Of a stretch of 64,000 nt of DNA, positions 1 through 8,592 are shown piece by piece. Below the pieces are notes generated by a model. The model was not told the origin of the DNA. It ran no database searches and saw nothing but the letters and a program-made list of their open reading frames with translations. How positions within the stretch are numbered: position 1 is the first letter of the stretch; each line of letters starts with the position of its first letter. The position numbers were made by a program, and so were the translations under genes. This DNA is from Streptomyces europaeiscabiei (GTDB taxonomy: Bacteria; Actinomycetota; Actinomycetes; Streptomycetales; Streptomycetaceae), in NCBI RefSeq assembly GCF_036346855.1, contig NZ_CP107841.1, positions 186,001 to 250,000 of the forward strand, written 5' to 3'.

Positions 1-1
1 A

Positions 2-961
2 GCAGGCGACAGCACCGACGCGGAAGCTGCGGCGCCCGAGGCGCTGCGGCAGACGGTGCAGCAGACAAGTCGCCGCATCACCGAGCTGGCCGACGCGGCC
101 GGTCCGGGGCAGTCCGTGGAGAGCGTGCAGACCCGTACCGAGCTCGAAAAGCTGCGCACCGCGCTGCAGGAGGCCATCGACAAGCTGGACCAGGCCGACC
201 CGGCTGCCGAGCAGGCCAACATGGTCGTCATGGGGCCGGCGGCCCGGCCGGCGGGCGAGGCACCGCCGACGCGGATACAGCTCATCGTCGCCGGGGCGCT
301 GCTGTTCTTCCTGCTCGCGGTCATCGGCCATCTCGTCGCCGCACGGACGAGCCGCCGGCTGCGCACCGAACCGGAGATCGCCACGGCACTGGGCTCCGTG
401 CTGCTGGGTACCGTCGACGTACCCGGTGAACGGCCCGCGCACCGGCCGGAAGGCCGTGGCCCGCGGGCCCGGATCCGCCGACTGCTGGGCGTCGACACCC
501 GGTGGGACATACCCACCCCGCGGACGTCCGGCGACGAGGCCGACCGCCAGATCCGCTACCGGCGGGTGTGCGCCCGCCTACGGGACCAGCTGCCCGCCCC
601 CCGGCGGCTGCTGGTTGTCGTCCCGGACGGCGACGAGATCGCCCGCCGGGCCGCCGGGCAGCTCGTCGCCGAGGCCGAGAGCGATCCACTGCTGCGGGTG
701 GTGGGGGTTTCGGTGTACCAGCCGCTGGTGCCGGACCGCGACAACGAGTCCGGTGCCCTGGTCGTGCTCAGCGCGTGCAGCTGGACCGCGGGAGAACTCG
801 CCGGCATCGCCGAGGCGTGCGCGGACGCCGAGCACGAGGTCGTCGGCATCGTCGTCGCCGGCCCTGTCCTGGCCCGTCCGACACGGTCCGCCGGTCTTCC
901 CCGGGAGGCCGCCACGCCTGCCCTCGCGGTCGGCGACAAAGCGACGGGAGGCTCACAGTGA
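2..961 (+). CDS. Wzz-like chain-length/export regulator, 5' end missing
   Basis: This frame is open from base 2, so the gene begins upstream of the window. The visible 319 residues start with a charged, probably coiled-coil stretch, then one membrane segment (IQLIVAGALLFFLLAVIGHL), then a cytoplasmic Arg-rich linker and a small alpha/beta domain. That layout is the C-terminal half of polysaccharide co-polymerases (Wzz family), which set chain length at the inner membrane. The cytoplasmic domain begins RRLLVVVPDGDE, where a bacterial tyrosine kinase would carry a Walker A loop, but no GKS/T motif is present. The stop overlaps the GTG of the next gene by 4 nt, so the two are probably co-translated and may act together. 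Assignment rests on architecture and context. Confidence 0.75.
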   Translation, partial: AGDSTDAEAAAPEALRQTVQQTSRRITELADAAGPGQSVESVQTRTELEKLRTALQEAIDKLDQADPAAEQANMVVMGPAARPAGEAPPTRIQLIVAGALLFFLLAVIGHLVAARTSRRLRTEPEIATALGSVLLGTVDVPGERPAHRPEGRGPRARIRRLLGVDTRWDIPTPRTSGDEADRQIRYRRVCARLRDQLPAPRRLLVVVPDGDEIARRAAGQLVAEAESDPLLRVVGVSVYQPLVPDRDNESGALVVLSACSWTAGELAGIAEACADAEHEVVGIVVAGPVLARPTRSAGLPREAATPALAVGDKATGGSQ

Positions 962-2478
962 CGACGAGCACGACTTCGGAGTCGTCGGCCACCGCTCCTC
1001 TGCTGGACCTGCAGGCGCTGGTGGTTTCCGTGCGCAGGCGACGCAGCCTCTGGTGCTCCATGGCGCTGCTGGGGCTGCTCGGCGGCACGGCGGTGGCGGT
1101 CCTGCTGCCGCCGCCACCGACCGCGGTGACCAAGGTGCTGGTAGCGCACCAGGAGGACCAGCCGAACGACCCCGGAACGCTGATCCGCACCGACGTCGCG
1201 CTGCTGCACACCACGCGGATCGCGGACGAGGCCCTGCGGTCCCTCAAGTCCCCGGAAAAACCGGAGGACTTCATGCAGGACTACGAGGGCATCGGCCTGA
1301 CCAACAACCTGCTCCAGATCGATGTGACAGCTGACAGCGACGCGGAAGCGGTGGCTCGCGCCGAGGCACTGGCCGACGCGTTCGTCGCGGACCATGTGAA
1401 GCGGATACAGGAAGCCGCGAACGCCGAGGCCGAGGCCCTGCTCGACCAGCGTGACCGGATACGGGACGACCTCGCCCAGGTCAACAAGGCGATCGGGGAG
1501 GCATCGCCGGACAGCGGGCCGAAGGCGTCGGCGGACATGGAGTCGCTCTTCGCCCGCCGGGCCGAACTCACCTCGCGGATCTCCGACTTCGACCAGCGCG
1601 CGGCGGAGGCGCGCATCGGCACGCCCCAGCTCGTCGCCGGCACACAGATCGTGGACGCACCCCGCGCGGTACGGCACTCCCTGCCCAGGACCGCCGCCAC
1701 CAACGGCGCGATCGGGCTCGTCCTCGGGCTCGCCCTCGGGCTCGCGGTGGCCGCGGTCGGCACGGTGGTGGCGGACCGTCCCGTGCTGCGCCGGGACATC
1801 GCGGCGAACCTCGGCGCCTCGGTCATCGCGGAGCTGCCCCGCCGGCCGGCCAAACCGTGGCGGCGTCGACGGGTCCGGGCCGCACGCGAACGGCTCACCG
1901 CGTCCCTGGCCCGCACCGTGCGCGGCTCCGCGGACCCGGTGTCGCTGCTGGAACTGGGCTGTGCGCGCAGCGCGAGCGTGATCGCCCTGGACCTCGCCGC
2001 GGCACTGGCGGCGGACGGGCCCGTGGTCATCATCGACGGTCTGCCCGGCCCGCAGCTCTCAGGCCGCCGCCCGAAGCCGGGAGGCCCGACCGTGGTCAGC
2101 GGTGAGCGTGCCGCGTCCGTGTCGCAGGAGGAGCGCCCGCTCGGCGTCGGCTCGGTGGCGCCCGGCACGGTGTGGACCGACCTCCCGTACCTCGGCACTC
2201 AGACCGTGCTCGTCGTGCGTGCCGGGCACGCCGGCGCCGCGTGGCTGCACACCGTGGCACGGCAGCTCGCGGACCAGCGCATTCCGGTGATCGGTGTGGT
2301 GCTGATCGACCCCGATCCGCGTGACCGGACCGACGGCACGCTGTGGGACGGGCCGCACACCGCGCTGCGCGGCCAGAACGAGCGGCTGGCCCGGCAGAAC
2401 GGGACGGGCCGGCGGCGCAAGGAACGGCTGCCGTTGTGGGCGGACCGGGTCCCGGACAGCGACCAGGAGGCGCGGTAG
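958..2478 (+). CDS. Wzz-like polysaccharide chain-length protein
   Basis: This 506-residue protein starts at GTG 958, inside the stop of the previous gene (GTGA overlap). It has a short cytoplasmic N terminus, a first membrane helix near residues 35-57 ending in a PPPP motif, a periplasmic Glu/Asp/Ala-rich helical domain (about 60-235), and a second membrane helix (about 245-270). This is the standard Wzz topology. The C-terminal cytoplasmic domain (about 290-506) reads like a P-loop tyrosine kinase fold (VVIIDGLPG, TVLVVRAGHAG) but lacks a Walker A GKS/T, so it is probably not an active kinase. It likely pairs with the upstream protein to control polymer length in the exopolysaccharide pathway. 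Confidence 0.8.
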   Translation: MTTSTTSESSATAPLLDLQALVVSVRRRRSLWCSMALLGLLGGTAVAVLLPPPPTAVTKVLVAHQEDQPNDPGTLIRTDVALLHTTRIADEALRSLKSPEKPEDFMQDYEGIGLTNNLLQIDVTADSDAEAVARAEALADAFVADHVKRIQEAANAEAEALLDQRDRIRDDLAQVNKAIGEASPDSGPKASADMESLFARRAELTSRISDFDQRAAEARIGTPQLVAGTQIVDAPRAVRHSLPRTAATNGAIGLVLGLALGLAVAAVGTVVADRPVLRRDIAANLGASVIAELPRRPAKPWRRRRVRAARERLTASLARTVRGSADPVSLLELGCARSASVIALDLAAALAADGPVVIIDGLPGPQLSGRRPKPGGPTVVSGERAASVSQEERPLGVGSVAPGTVWTDLPYLGTQTVLVVRAGHAGAAWLHTVARQLADQRIPVIGVVLIDPDPRDRTDGTLWDGPHTALRGQNERLARQNGTGRRRKERLPLWADRVPDSDQEAR

Positions 2479-2481
2479 GAC

Positions 2482-4407
2482 ATGTGTGGCATCGCAGGCA
2501 CCTACCGATGGCCGGACGGGAAGGTCGTGACCGACCGGCTCACCGATACCCTCGCCCACCGCGGTCCGGACGGGGCGGGCCGGTACAGCCACTCCGTCGG
2601 TGACGGCGAAGTGCACCTCGGGCACCGCCGGCTGGCCATCATCGACCTGTCCGAGACCGGCGCCCAGCCGATGGTCTCGGGCGGCCTCGTCCTGACGTAC
2701 AACGGCGAGCTGTACAACGCGCCCGAGCTGCGTGCCGAGCTGGCGGCGGCCGGGGTGCGCTTCCGCGGTACCTCCGACACCGAGGTGCTGCTGGAGGCCT
2801 GGCGGCGCTGGGGCACGGACTGTCTGCCCCGGCTGCGCGGCATGTTCGCGTTCGGGATCTTCGACGAGCGAACCGGTGACCTGGTACTCGCCCGCGACCA
2901 GCTCGGCATCAAGCCGCTGTTCCTGCTCCGGCGCGGCGAGGGTCTGGTGTTCGCCTCCGAACTCAAGGCGCTCGCCGCCGTGACCGGCGGGTCGCTGCAG
3001 GTGGACCACGCGGCGCTGGTGGCCTCGCTGCTGTACTACTGGGTGCCGGACTCACGGTGCGCGTTCCGCGAGGCGGAGAAACTGCCGCCGGGGAGCTGGC
3101 TGCGATGCCGGCCCGACGGCCGGGTGGAGCGTGGCCGGTACTGGCACCTGAAGGACGTCGCCGCCGAGGGCCGGGAGCGGGCCCTGGCCGGCGAGCAGCC
3201 GGACGTGGCCGCCATCGTCGAGGAGTCGACTCGGCAGCACATGCTCTCCGACGTGCCCGTGGCGACCTTCCTCTCCGGCGGTCTCGACTCCAGCTACCTG
3301 ACCGCGCTGGCAGCCCGCCACCAACCCGGGATCTCTGCCTACACGATCGGGTTCCGCGCCGAGGACGCCAGGTTCGAGGCGATGCCGGACGATCTGCGCT
3401 ATGCCCGGCAGGTGGCCGAGCGGTTCGGCGTCGACCTGCACGAGATCGAGATCGCTCCGAACGTGCTCGACCTGCTGCCGCAGATGACGTACCACCTGGA
3501 CGAGCCGATCGGCGACCCCGCCTCGATCAACACGTTCCTGATCTGCTCGGCCGCCCGGGAGGCCGGGGTGAAGGTGATGCTCTCGGGGATGGGTGCCGAC
3601 GAGTTGTTCGCCGGTTACCGCAAGCACCTGGCCAATCTGCTCGCGCTGCGCTACCAGCGCGTCCCACGGCCCCTGCGGCGCGGCCTGTCCAGGGCGGTGG
3701 AGCGGCTGCCGGTCGCCTCGGCCCGCCGGGGATACCGGTCGGTGCGCTTCGCGAAGCGCTTCCTCTCCTTCGCCGATCTGCCGGAGGAGACCGCGTTCCG
3801 GCGCAGCTACACCATGTACGACCAGGACGAGCTGCTCGCCCTGGTCGATCCGGACCTGGCCGGGACGGTCGACGACGTGCTGACCGAGCATGCGGACATC
3901 TACCAGGACAACGACCTCGACGACTTCGTCAACCGCATGTGCCTGGGCGACGCCCGGATGTTCCTGCCGGGTCTGAACCTCGCCTACACGGACCGGTCGA
4001 GCATGGCCGCGTCGACCGAGGTGCGGGTGCCGTACGTGGATGTCGAGGTGGTGAAGGCGGCGTTCGCCGTGCCCGGTGATCGCAAGATCGTCGGTCGGCA
4101 GGGCAAGGCCGTCCTCAAGGAGGCCGCCGCCTCGGTCCTGCCCCGGGAGATCGTGTACCGGCCCAAGGGCCTGTTCAGCGCCCCGTTGCGGGCCTGGATG
4201 AGCCGGGATCTGGCACCGCTGGTGCGCGAGGTGGTGAACGACGGCGAGCTCGTCCGTTCCGGGTTCCTGCGCCGCGACGCCCTGGCGCGCATGGTCGCCG
4301 AGGACGCCGCCGGGCATCAGGACTTCTCCAAGCATCTGTGGCACGTGCTGACCCTTGAGTACTGGTATCGCGGCGCGACCTCCGGGGCCGGCCAGAACGC
4401 TCCTTGA
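2482..4407 (+). CDS. AsnB-type glutamine-dependent amidotransferase
   Basis: The 641-residue protein begins MCGIAG, giving the processed N-terminal Cys2 nucleophile of class II glutamine amidotransferases. Also present are the NGELYN oxyanion-loop motif, GMFAFGIFD, and the ATP-pyrophosphatase loop SGGLDSS near residue 266. Length and domain order match asparagine synthetase B. In polysaccharide loci this family is thought to amidate a carboxyl group, for example on a uronic acid residue or a lipid-linked sugar, rather than make free asparagine; that role is inferred from context. The start lies 3 nt after the preceding stop. It is only distantly similar in wording to the second AsnB protein at 27.3-29.2 kb, which looks like the ordinary Streptomyces type. 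Confidence 0.88.
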   Translation: MCGIAGTYRWPDGKVVTDRLTDTLAHRGPDGAGRYSHSVGDGEVHLGHRRLAIIDLSETGAQPMVSGGLVLTYNGELYNAPELRAELAAAGVRFRGTSDTEVLLEAWRRWGTDCLPRLRGMFAFGIFDERTGDLVLARDQLGIKPLFLLRRGEGLVFASELKALAAVTGGSLQVDHAALVASLLYYWVPDSRCAFREAEKLPPGSWLRCRPDGRVERGRYWHLKDVAAEGRERALAGEQPDVAAIVEESTRQHMLSDVPVATFLSGGLDSSYLTALAARHQPGISAYTIGFRAEDARFEAMPDDLRYARQVAERFGVDLHEIEIAPNVLDLLPQMTYHLDEPIGDPASINTFLICSAAREAGVKVMLSGMGADELFAGYRKHLANLLALRYQRVPRPLRRGLSRAVERLPVASARRGYRSVRFAKRFLSFADLPEETAFRRSYTMYDQDELLALVDPDLAGTVDDVLTEHADIYQDNDLDDFVNRMCLGDARMFLPGLNLAYTDRSSMAASTEVRVPYVDVEVVKAAFAVPGDRKIVGRQGKAVLKEAAASVLPREIVYRPKGLFSAPLRAWMSRDLAPLVREVVNDGELVRSGFLRRDALARMVAEDAAGHQDFSKHLWHVLTLEYWYRGATSGAGQNAP

Positions 4408-4432
4408 CGGCGTAGAGACAAGAGGACTTCGG

Positions 4433-6619
4433 GTGAAACAGGTCGTACAGAATTACAAGAGTGGCGAGCTGGCACTGATCGACGTGCCGGTGCCGGGGTG
4501 CAAGCCGGGCGGTGTGCTGGTCCGCAGCGCCTACTCGCTGATATCCACGGGGACCGAGCTCATGAAGGTGTCCGAGGCCGGCATGTCGATGCTGGGCAAG
4601 GCCCGTTCCCGGCCGGACCAGGTGGCCAAGGTCGTGCAGAGCGTGGCCACCAACGGGGTGCCCGCCACCTACCGCAAGGTGATGGGCAAGCTGGACTCCT
4701 ACACGCCGCTGGGCTACTCGCTGTGCGGGGTGGTCGAGCAGGTCGGCGCCGGGATCGACGATGTCAAGGTCGGCGACCTCGTGGCCTGCGCCGGCAACGA
4801 GCACGCGCTGCACGCCGAGCTGAACTGGGTGCCGAAGAACCTCTACGCCCGGGTGCCGGACGGCCTCGCGCCGCGGCACGCGGCCTTCGGAACCGTCGGG
4901 TCGATCGCGATGCAGGGCGTGCGCCGCGGCGAGCCCCAACTCGGCGACGTGGCACTGGTCATCGGCCTCGGGCTGATCGGACAGCTGGTGGTGCAGCTCC
5001 TCGCCGCCTCGGGGGTCCGTGTCGTCGGGGTCGACCCCGACCCGGTGCGCTGCGAGCTCGCCGAGCGCCTGGGCGCGGCGGCCTGCGGCGATCCCGCCTC
5101 CGCGGCCGTGTCGACCGCCGTCGCCGAACTCACCGACGGTCACGGCGTGGACCAGGTGTACCTGGCCGCCGGCGGCGGCAGCAACCAACCCGTCGAGCTG
5201 GCCGCCCGGCTGAGCCGGGACCGCGGCCGGGTCGTCGACATCGGCAAGTGCCGCCTGGACCTGCCGTGGAACGCGTACTACGAGAAGGAGCTCGACGTCC
5301 GGTTCTCCCGCTCGTACGGCCCCGGGCGCTACGACCCCGAGTACGAACTCGACGGACGGGACTACCCGATCGGCTACGTACGCTGGACCGAGCGCCGCAA
5401 CCTGGCGTGCTTCCTCGATCTCCTCGCCCGCGGCAGCGTCGACGTGGAGCCTCTGGTCTCCCACATCTCCGACTTCGACGACGCAGTCGAGACGTACCGG
5501 CGCCTGAAGGACGGCGACCTGAAGGCCGTGGCCGTGCTGTTCCGGTACCCCGGGCAGAAAGAGGAGGCGGGGGAAGCGGAGGCCCCGGTGGTGGCCGTGC
5601 CCGCGGTGCGACGCGGCGGCGGAGCGGCCACCCCGGCCCGGTCCGCCAAGGCGCCGGTGCGGCTGGCGTTCGTCGGCGCGGGAAACTACGCGACGTCGAT
5701 GCTGCTGCCGCACCTGGCCCAGCGCGAAGGCGTCACGTTGTCCACGGTCGTCACCACGACGGCGCTGTCCGCGGCCAACGCGCAGCGCAAGTTCGGCTTC
5801 GCCGAAGCGACCACCGACCTCGACGCCGTACTCGGCGACAAGTCCATCGACGCGGTGTTCGTCGTCACCCGGCACAGTTCGCACGCCGAACTGACCCGGC
5901 AGGCGCTGCTGGCCGGCAAGACGGTGTTCGTGGAGAAGCCGCTGGCGCTCACCGAGGAGGAGCTGGCCGGTGTGCTCGCGGCGGTGGAGGAATCCGGCAA
6001 CGACCGGCTGCAGGTGGGCTTCAACCGCCGGTTCGCGCCGCTGCTGCAGGAGGCCGCGAAGCGGTTCGGCGCCCGGACCGGTCCGGCGAGCCTGCGCTAC
6101 CTGGTCAACGCGGGCCGGCTGCAGCACGGCAGCTGGTACCTCCAACAGGGCACCGAGGGCTCGCGGTTCGCCGGCGAGGGCGGGCACTTCATCGACACGG
6201 CGAGCTGGCTGCTCAAGGCCGACCCGGTCTCGGTGTACGCGGTCGCCCCGTCCGGCAACGAGGACCTGCAGGTCGTGCTGCGCTATCCGGACGGGTCCAC
6301 CGCCACCATCAGCTACGTCACGACCGGCGCGGCCGGCTTCCCCAAGGAGACGCTGGACCTCGTCGCGGACGGCAAGGTGCTGCGGCTCGACGACTTCGTC
6401 CGTGCTTCCGTGTACGGCTCCAAGCGGTGGGTCAGTTCGCGGCTGCCCAAGGCCCGGGACAAGGGCCAGTCCGCCGAGCTGGCCGCGTTCGTCAAGGCCG
6501 TGCGGACCGGCGGGCCCATGCCGGTGCCGTTGGAGTCGCTGGTCGCCACCACGGCGGCCACGCTCGCCGTGCAGGCCGGCCTGGCCGGTGGCGCGCCGGT
6601 GACGTTGGCGGCGCGATGA
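4433..6619 (+). CDS. Two-domain oxidoreductase: zinc-type alcohol dehydrogenase fused to Gfo/Idh/MocA
   Basis: The 728-residue protein has two NAD(P)-binding enzymes in one chain. Residues 1-400 read as a medium-chain alcohol dehydrogenase (GALIFE-type Rossmann stretch VALVIGLGLIGQLVVQLLA). Residues about 408-728 read as a Gfo/Idh/MocA oxidoreductase, with VRLAFVGAGNYAT at its start and the catalytic-lysine motif VEKPLAL near residue 500. I chose GTG 4433 because AGAGGA precedes it; an upstream ATG at 4355 would overlap the asnB-like gene by 50 nt. Fused proteins of this type commonly sit next to a heparinase-like gene in exopolysaccharide loci, as here. The substrate is unknown; an NDP-sugar or uronic acid is likely. 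Confidence 0.88.
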   Translation: MKQVVQNYKSGELALIDVPVPGCKPGGVLVRSAYSLISTGTELMKVSEAGMSMLGKARSRPDQVAKVVQSVATNGVPATYRKVMGKLDSYTPLGYSLCGVVEQVGAGIDDVKVGDLVACAGNEHALHAELNWVPKNLYARVPDGLAPRHAAFGTVGSIAMQGVRRGEPQLGDVALVIGLGLIGQLVVQLLAASGVRVVGVDPDPVRCELAERLGAAACGDPASAAVSTAVAELTDGHGVDQVYLAAGGGSNQPVELAARLSRDRGRVVDIGKCRLDLPWNAYYEKELDVRFSRSYGPGRYDPEYELDGRDYPIGYVRWTERRNLACFLDLLARGSVDVEPLVSHISDFDDAVETYRRLKDGDLKAVAVLFRYPGQKEEAGEAEAPVVAVPAVRRGGGAATPARSAKAPVRLAFVGAGNYATSMLLPHLAQREGVTLSTVVTTTALSAANAQRKFGFAEATTDLDAVLGDKSIDAVFVVTRHSSHAELTRQALLAGKTVFVEKPLALTEEELAGVLAAVEESGNDRLQVGFNRRFAPLLQEAAKRFGARTGPASLRYLVNAGRLQHGSWYLQQGTEGSRFAGEGGHFIDTASWLLKADPVSVYAVAPSGNEDLQVVLRYPDGSTATISYVTTGAAGFPKETLDLVADGKVLRLDDFVRASVYGSKRWVSSRLPKARDKGQSAELAAFVKAVRTGGPMPVPLESLVATTAATLAVQAGLAGGAPVTLAAR

Positions 6620-8583
6620 CCATGAGCGCGGGCTGGTACCTGCGGCGGCTGTCCCGGATGGGACCGCGGGAGGTCGGCGGCCGGGCCGGCGACGCGGTGC
6701 GCAGACGGCGGTGGCGGTCGGCGCTGCCCACCTGCCCGAGCGTGACCGGCGCCCGGTTCACCGCGGTCCTGCCCGCGGGAACGATCGCCGCGGTGCCACC
6801 GGACGCCGCGAAACGTCTCGTCGCCGAGGCGGACCGGCTGATGGACGGACACGCCGAGTTTTTCGGGGTGAACCGCGACGACCTGGCCGACCCTGACTGG
6901 TTCCACGACCCGAAGACCGGGCGCCGGGCGCCGGGGGGCTACGCCTTCGACGTGCCGTACCGCGACGAGGATCTGGTCGGGGACATCAAGCAGATCTGGG
7001 AACTGTCCCGGCATCACCACCTCACCGTGCTCGCCGCCGCGTACGCGATCACCGGGGACGAGCGGTACGCCGAGCGGGTGGCCGGGCACCTGCGGTCGTG
7101 GTGGGCGGCCAACGCGCCGCTGCACGGAGTGCACTGGACCAGCGGTATCGAGCTGGGGATCCGGCTGCTGTCCTGGGTGTGGGTCCGCCGGCTGCTCGAC
7201 GGCTGGCCGGGCGCGGCCGATCTGTTCGAGGGCAACCCGGTGGCGCACCGGCAGATCTGGCACCACCAGCGCTGGCTGGCCGCCTTCCCCAGCCGGGGGT
7301 CCTCGGCGAACAACCACGTCGTCGCCGAGGCCGCCGGGCAGTTCGCCGCGGCCTGCGCCTTCGGGTGGTTCCCCTCCTCGGGGCGCTGGCGGGCCGACGC
7401 GCTGCGGTCGCTGGAGCGGCAACTGCGCGGCAACACCTTCCCCTCCGGCCTCAACCGCGAGCTGGCCACGGAGTATCACGGACTGGTGCTGGAGCTGGGC
7501 CTGGCCGCAGTGGCCGAGGCGGATGCCGCCGACGTGCCGGTCCCTCCGTCGATCCGGCTGGTGCTGCTGCGGATGACCGACGCGCTCGCGGCCGTCGTGG
7601 ACAACCGGCTACGGCCACCGCGCCAGGGTGACGCGGACGACGGGCACGGTCTGGTCGTGGACGGTGCGGGCACCGACCGCTGGGCCTCGCTGCTGACCAC
7701 CGGGGACGCAGTCTTCGGCCGGCTCGCCTGGTGGCCGACGGTGACCGGCACCGATGTCCGCACCCCGCTGCTGGCCGCGCTCATCCGGCCGTACCCCCAT
7801 GACGGGACCGCATCGGCCGTGTCCCGCCCGGCGAGCCGACCGGCCCATTTCGCCGATGCGGGGATGACCATCCTGCGCGGTCCGGAGAAGATCTGGTGCC
7901 GCTGCGACGGTGGCCCGCACGGGTTCCTGTCCATCGCCGCGCACGCTCACGCGGACGCGCTGTCCGTGGAGGTCCGGCACGACGGGGTCGACGTGCTCGC
8001 CGACCCGGGGACGTACTGCTACCACGGACAGCCCGAGTGGCGGCGGTACTTCCGGTCGACCCTCGGCCACAACACCCTGCGACTGGACGGCGCCGACCAG
8101 TCCGTCTCCGGCGGCCCGTTCCTGTGGACCCGGCATGCCCGCAGCCGCGTCCTGGTCGCGGACACCTCCGACGCCTCCGGCGGGGAGACGTCCCTCTGGT
8201 GCGCCGAGCACGACGGCTACCAGCCCTCCGTGCACCGCCGCCGGGTGGAGCTGACCGCCGCGAGCCAGGAGCTGAGGGTGGTCGACGAGGTGCGCGGTCC
8301 GCGCCGGGCCGTGCACCTGGCGTTCCACCTCGGCCCGGCGATCGCCGTGGACCTGGTGGGGAGCCGGGCGCTGCTCACCTGGACCCGGGACGGCGAGGAC
8401 CGCTCCGCAGCGCTCGACCTGCCCGCGCAGTTGAGCTGGCGGGCGCATCGCGGCGAGAGCGACCCGCCGCTGGGCTGGTTCTCCGCCGGCTTCGGGCGCA
8501 AGGAACCCACCACCACGCTGGTCGGCACCGGCTTCGCCGACGGCACGCAGGGGTTCACCACCGTACTCAGGTTCCGCGGCTAG
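6616..8583 (+). CDS. Heparinase II/III family protein
   Basis: The start ATG at 6616 overlaps the stop of the oxidoreductase gene (ATGA). The 655-residue protein has an N-terminal all-alpha toroid-type domain (about 1-380, many Trp and Leu) followed by the heparinase II/III beta-sandwich. The family signature AHAHADALSVEV is near residues 440-451, followed by DVLADPGTYCYHG. Known family members cleave uronic-acid polysaccharides by beta-elimination, but versions inside biosynthetic loci have not been pinned to a reaction. There is no obvious signal peptide, so it may act inside the cell or on the inner face of the membrane, perhaps as an epimerase- or lyase-like editing enzyme. Confidence 0.87.
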   Translation: MTMSAGWYLRRLSRMGPREVGGRAGDAVRRRRWRSALPTCPSVTGARFTAVLPAGTIAAVPPDAAKRLVAEADRLMDGHAEFFGVNRDDLADPDWFHDPKTGRRAPGGYAFDVPYRDEDLVGDIKQIWELSRHHHLTVLAAAYAITGDERYAERVAGHLRSWWAANAPLHGVHWTSGIELGIRLLSWVWVRRLLDGWPGAADLFEGNPVAHRQIWHHQRWLAAFPSRGSSANNHVVAEAAGQFAAACAFGWFPSSGRWRADALRSLERQLRGNTFPSGLNRELATEYHGLVLELGLAAVAEADAADVPVPPSIRLVLLRMTDALAAVVDNRLRPPRQGDADDGHGLVVDGAGTDRWASLLTTGDAVFGRLAWWPTVTGTDVRTPLLAALIRPYPHDGTASAVSRPASRPAHFADAGMTILRGPEKIWCRCDGGPHGFLSIAAHAHADALSVEVRHDGVDVLADPGTYCYHGQPEWRRYFRSTLGHNTLRLDGADQSVSGGPFLWTRHARSRVLVADTSDASGGETSLWCAEHDGYQPSVHRRRVELTAASQELRVVDEVRGPRRAVHLAFHLGPAIAVDLVGSRALLTWTRDGEDRSAALDLPAQLSWRAHRGESDPPLGWFSAGFGRKEPTTTLVGTGFADGTQGFTTVLRFRG

Positions 8584-8592
8584 GGAGGACGC

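Noticed and set aside
4175..6187. Minus-strand open frame of 670 codons across the fused oxidoreductase
   Set aside because: Antisense shadow of a gene with clear NAD-binding motifs; lacks motifs itself.
4498..6615. Long in-frame extension upstream of the heparinase-like protein
   Set aside because: This part lies out of frame over the oxidoreductase gene and reads as Arg-rich nonsense; ATG 6616 with a 4-nt overlap is the natural start.
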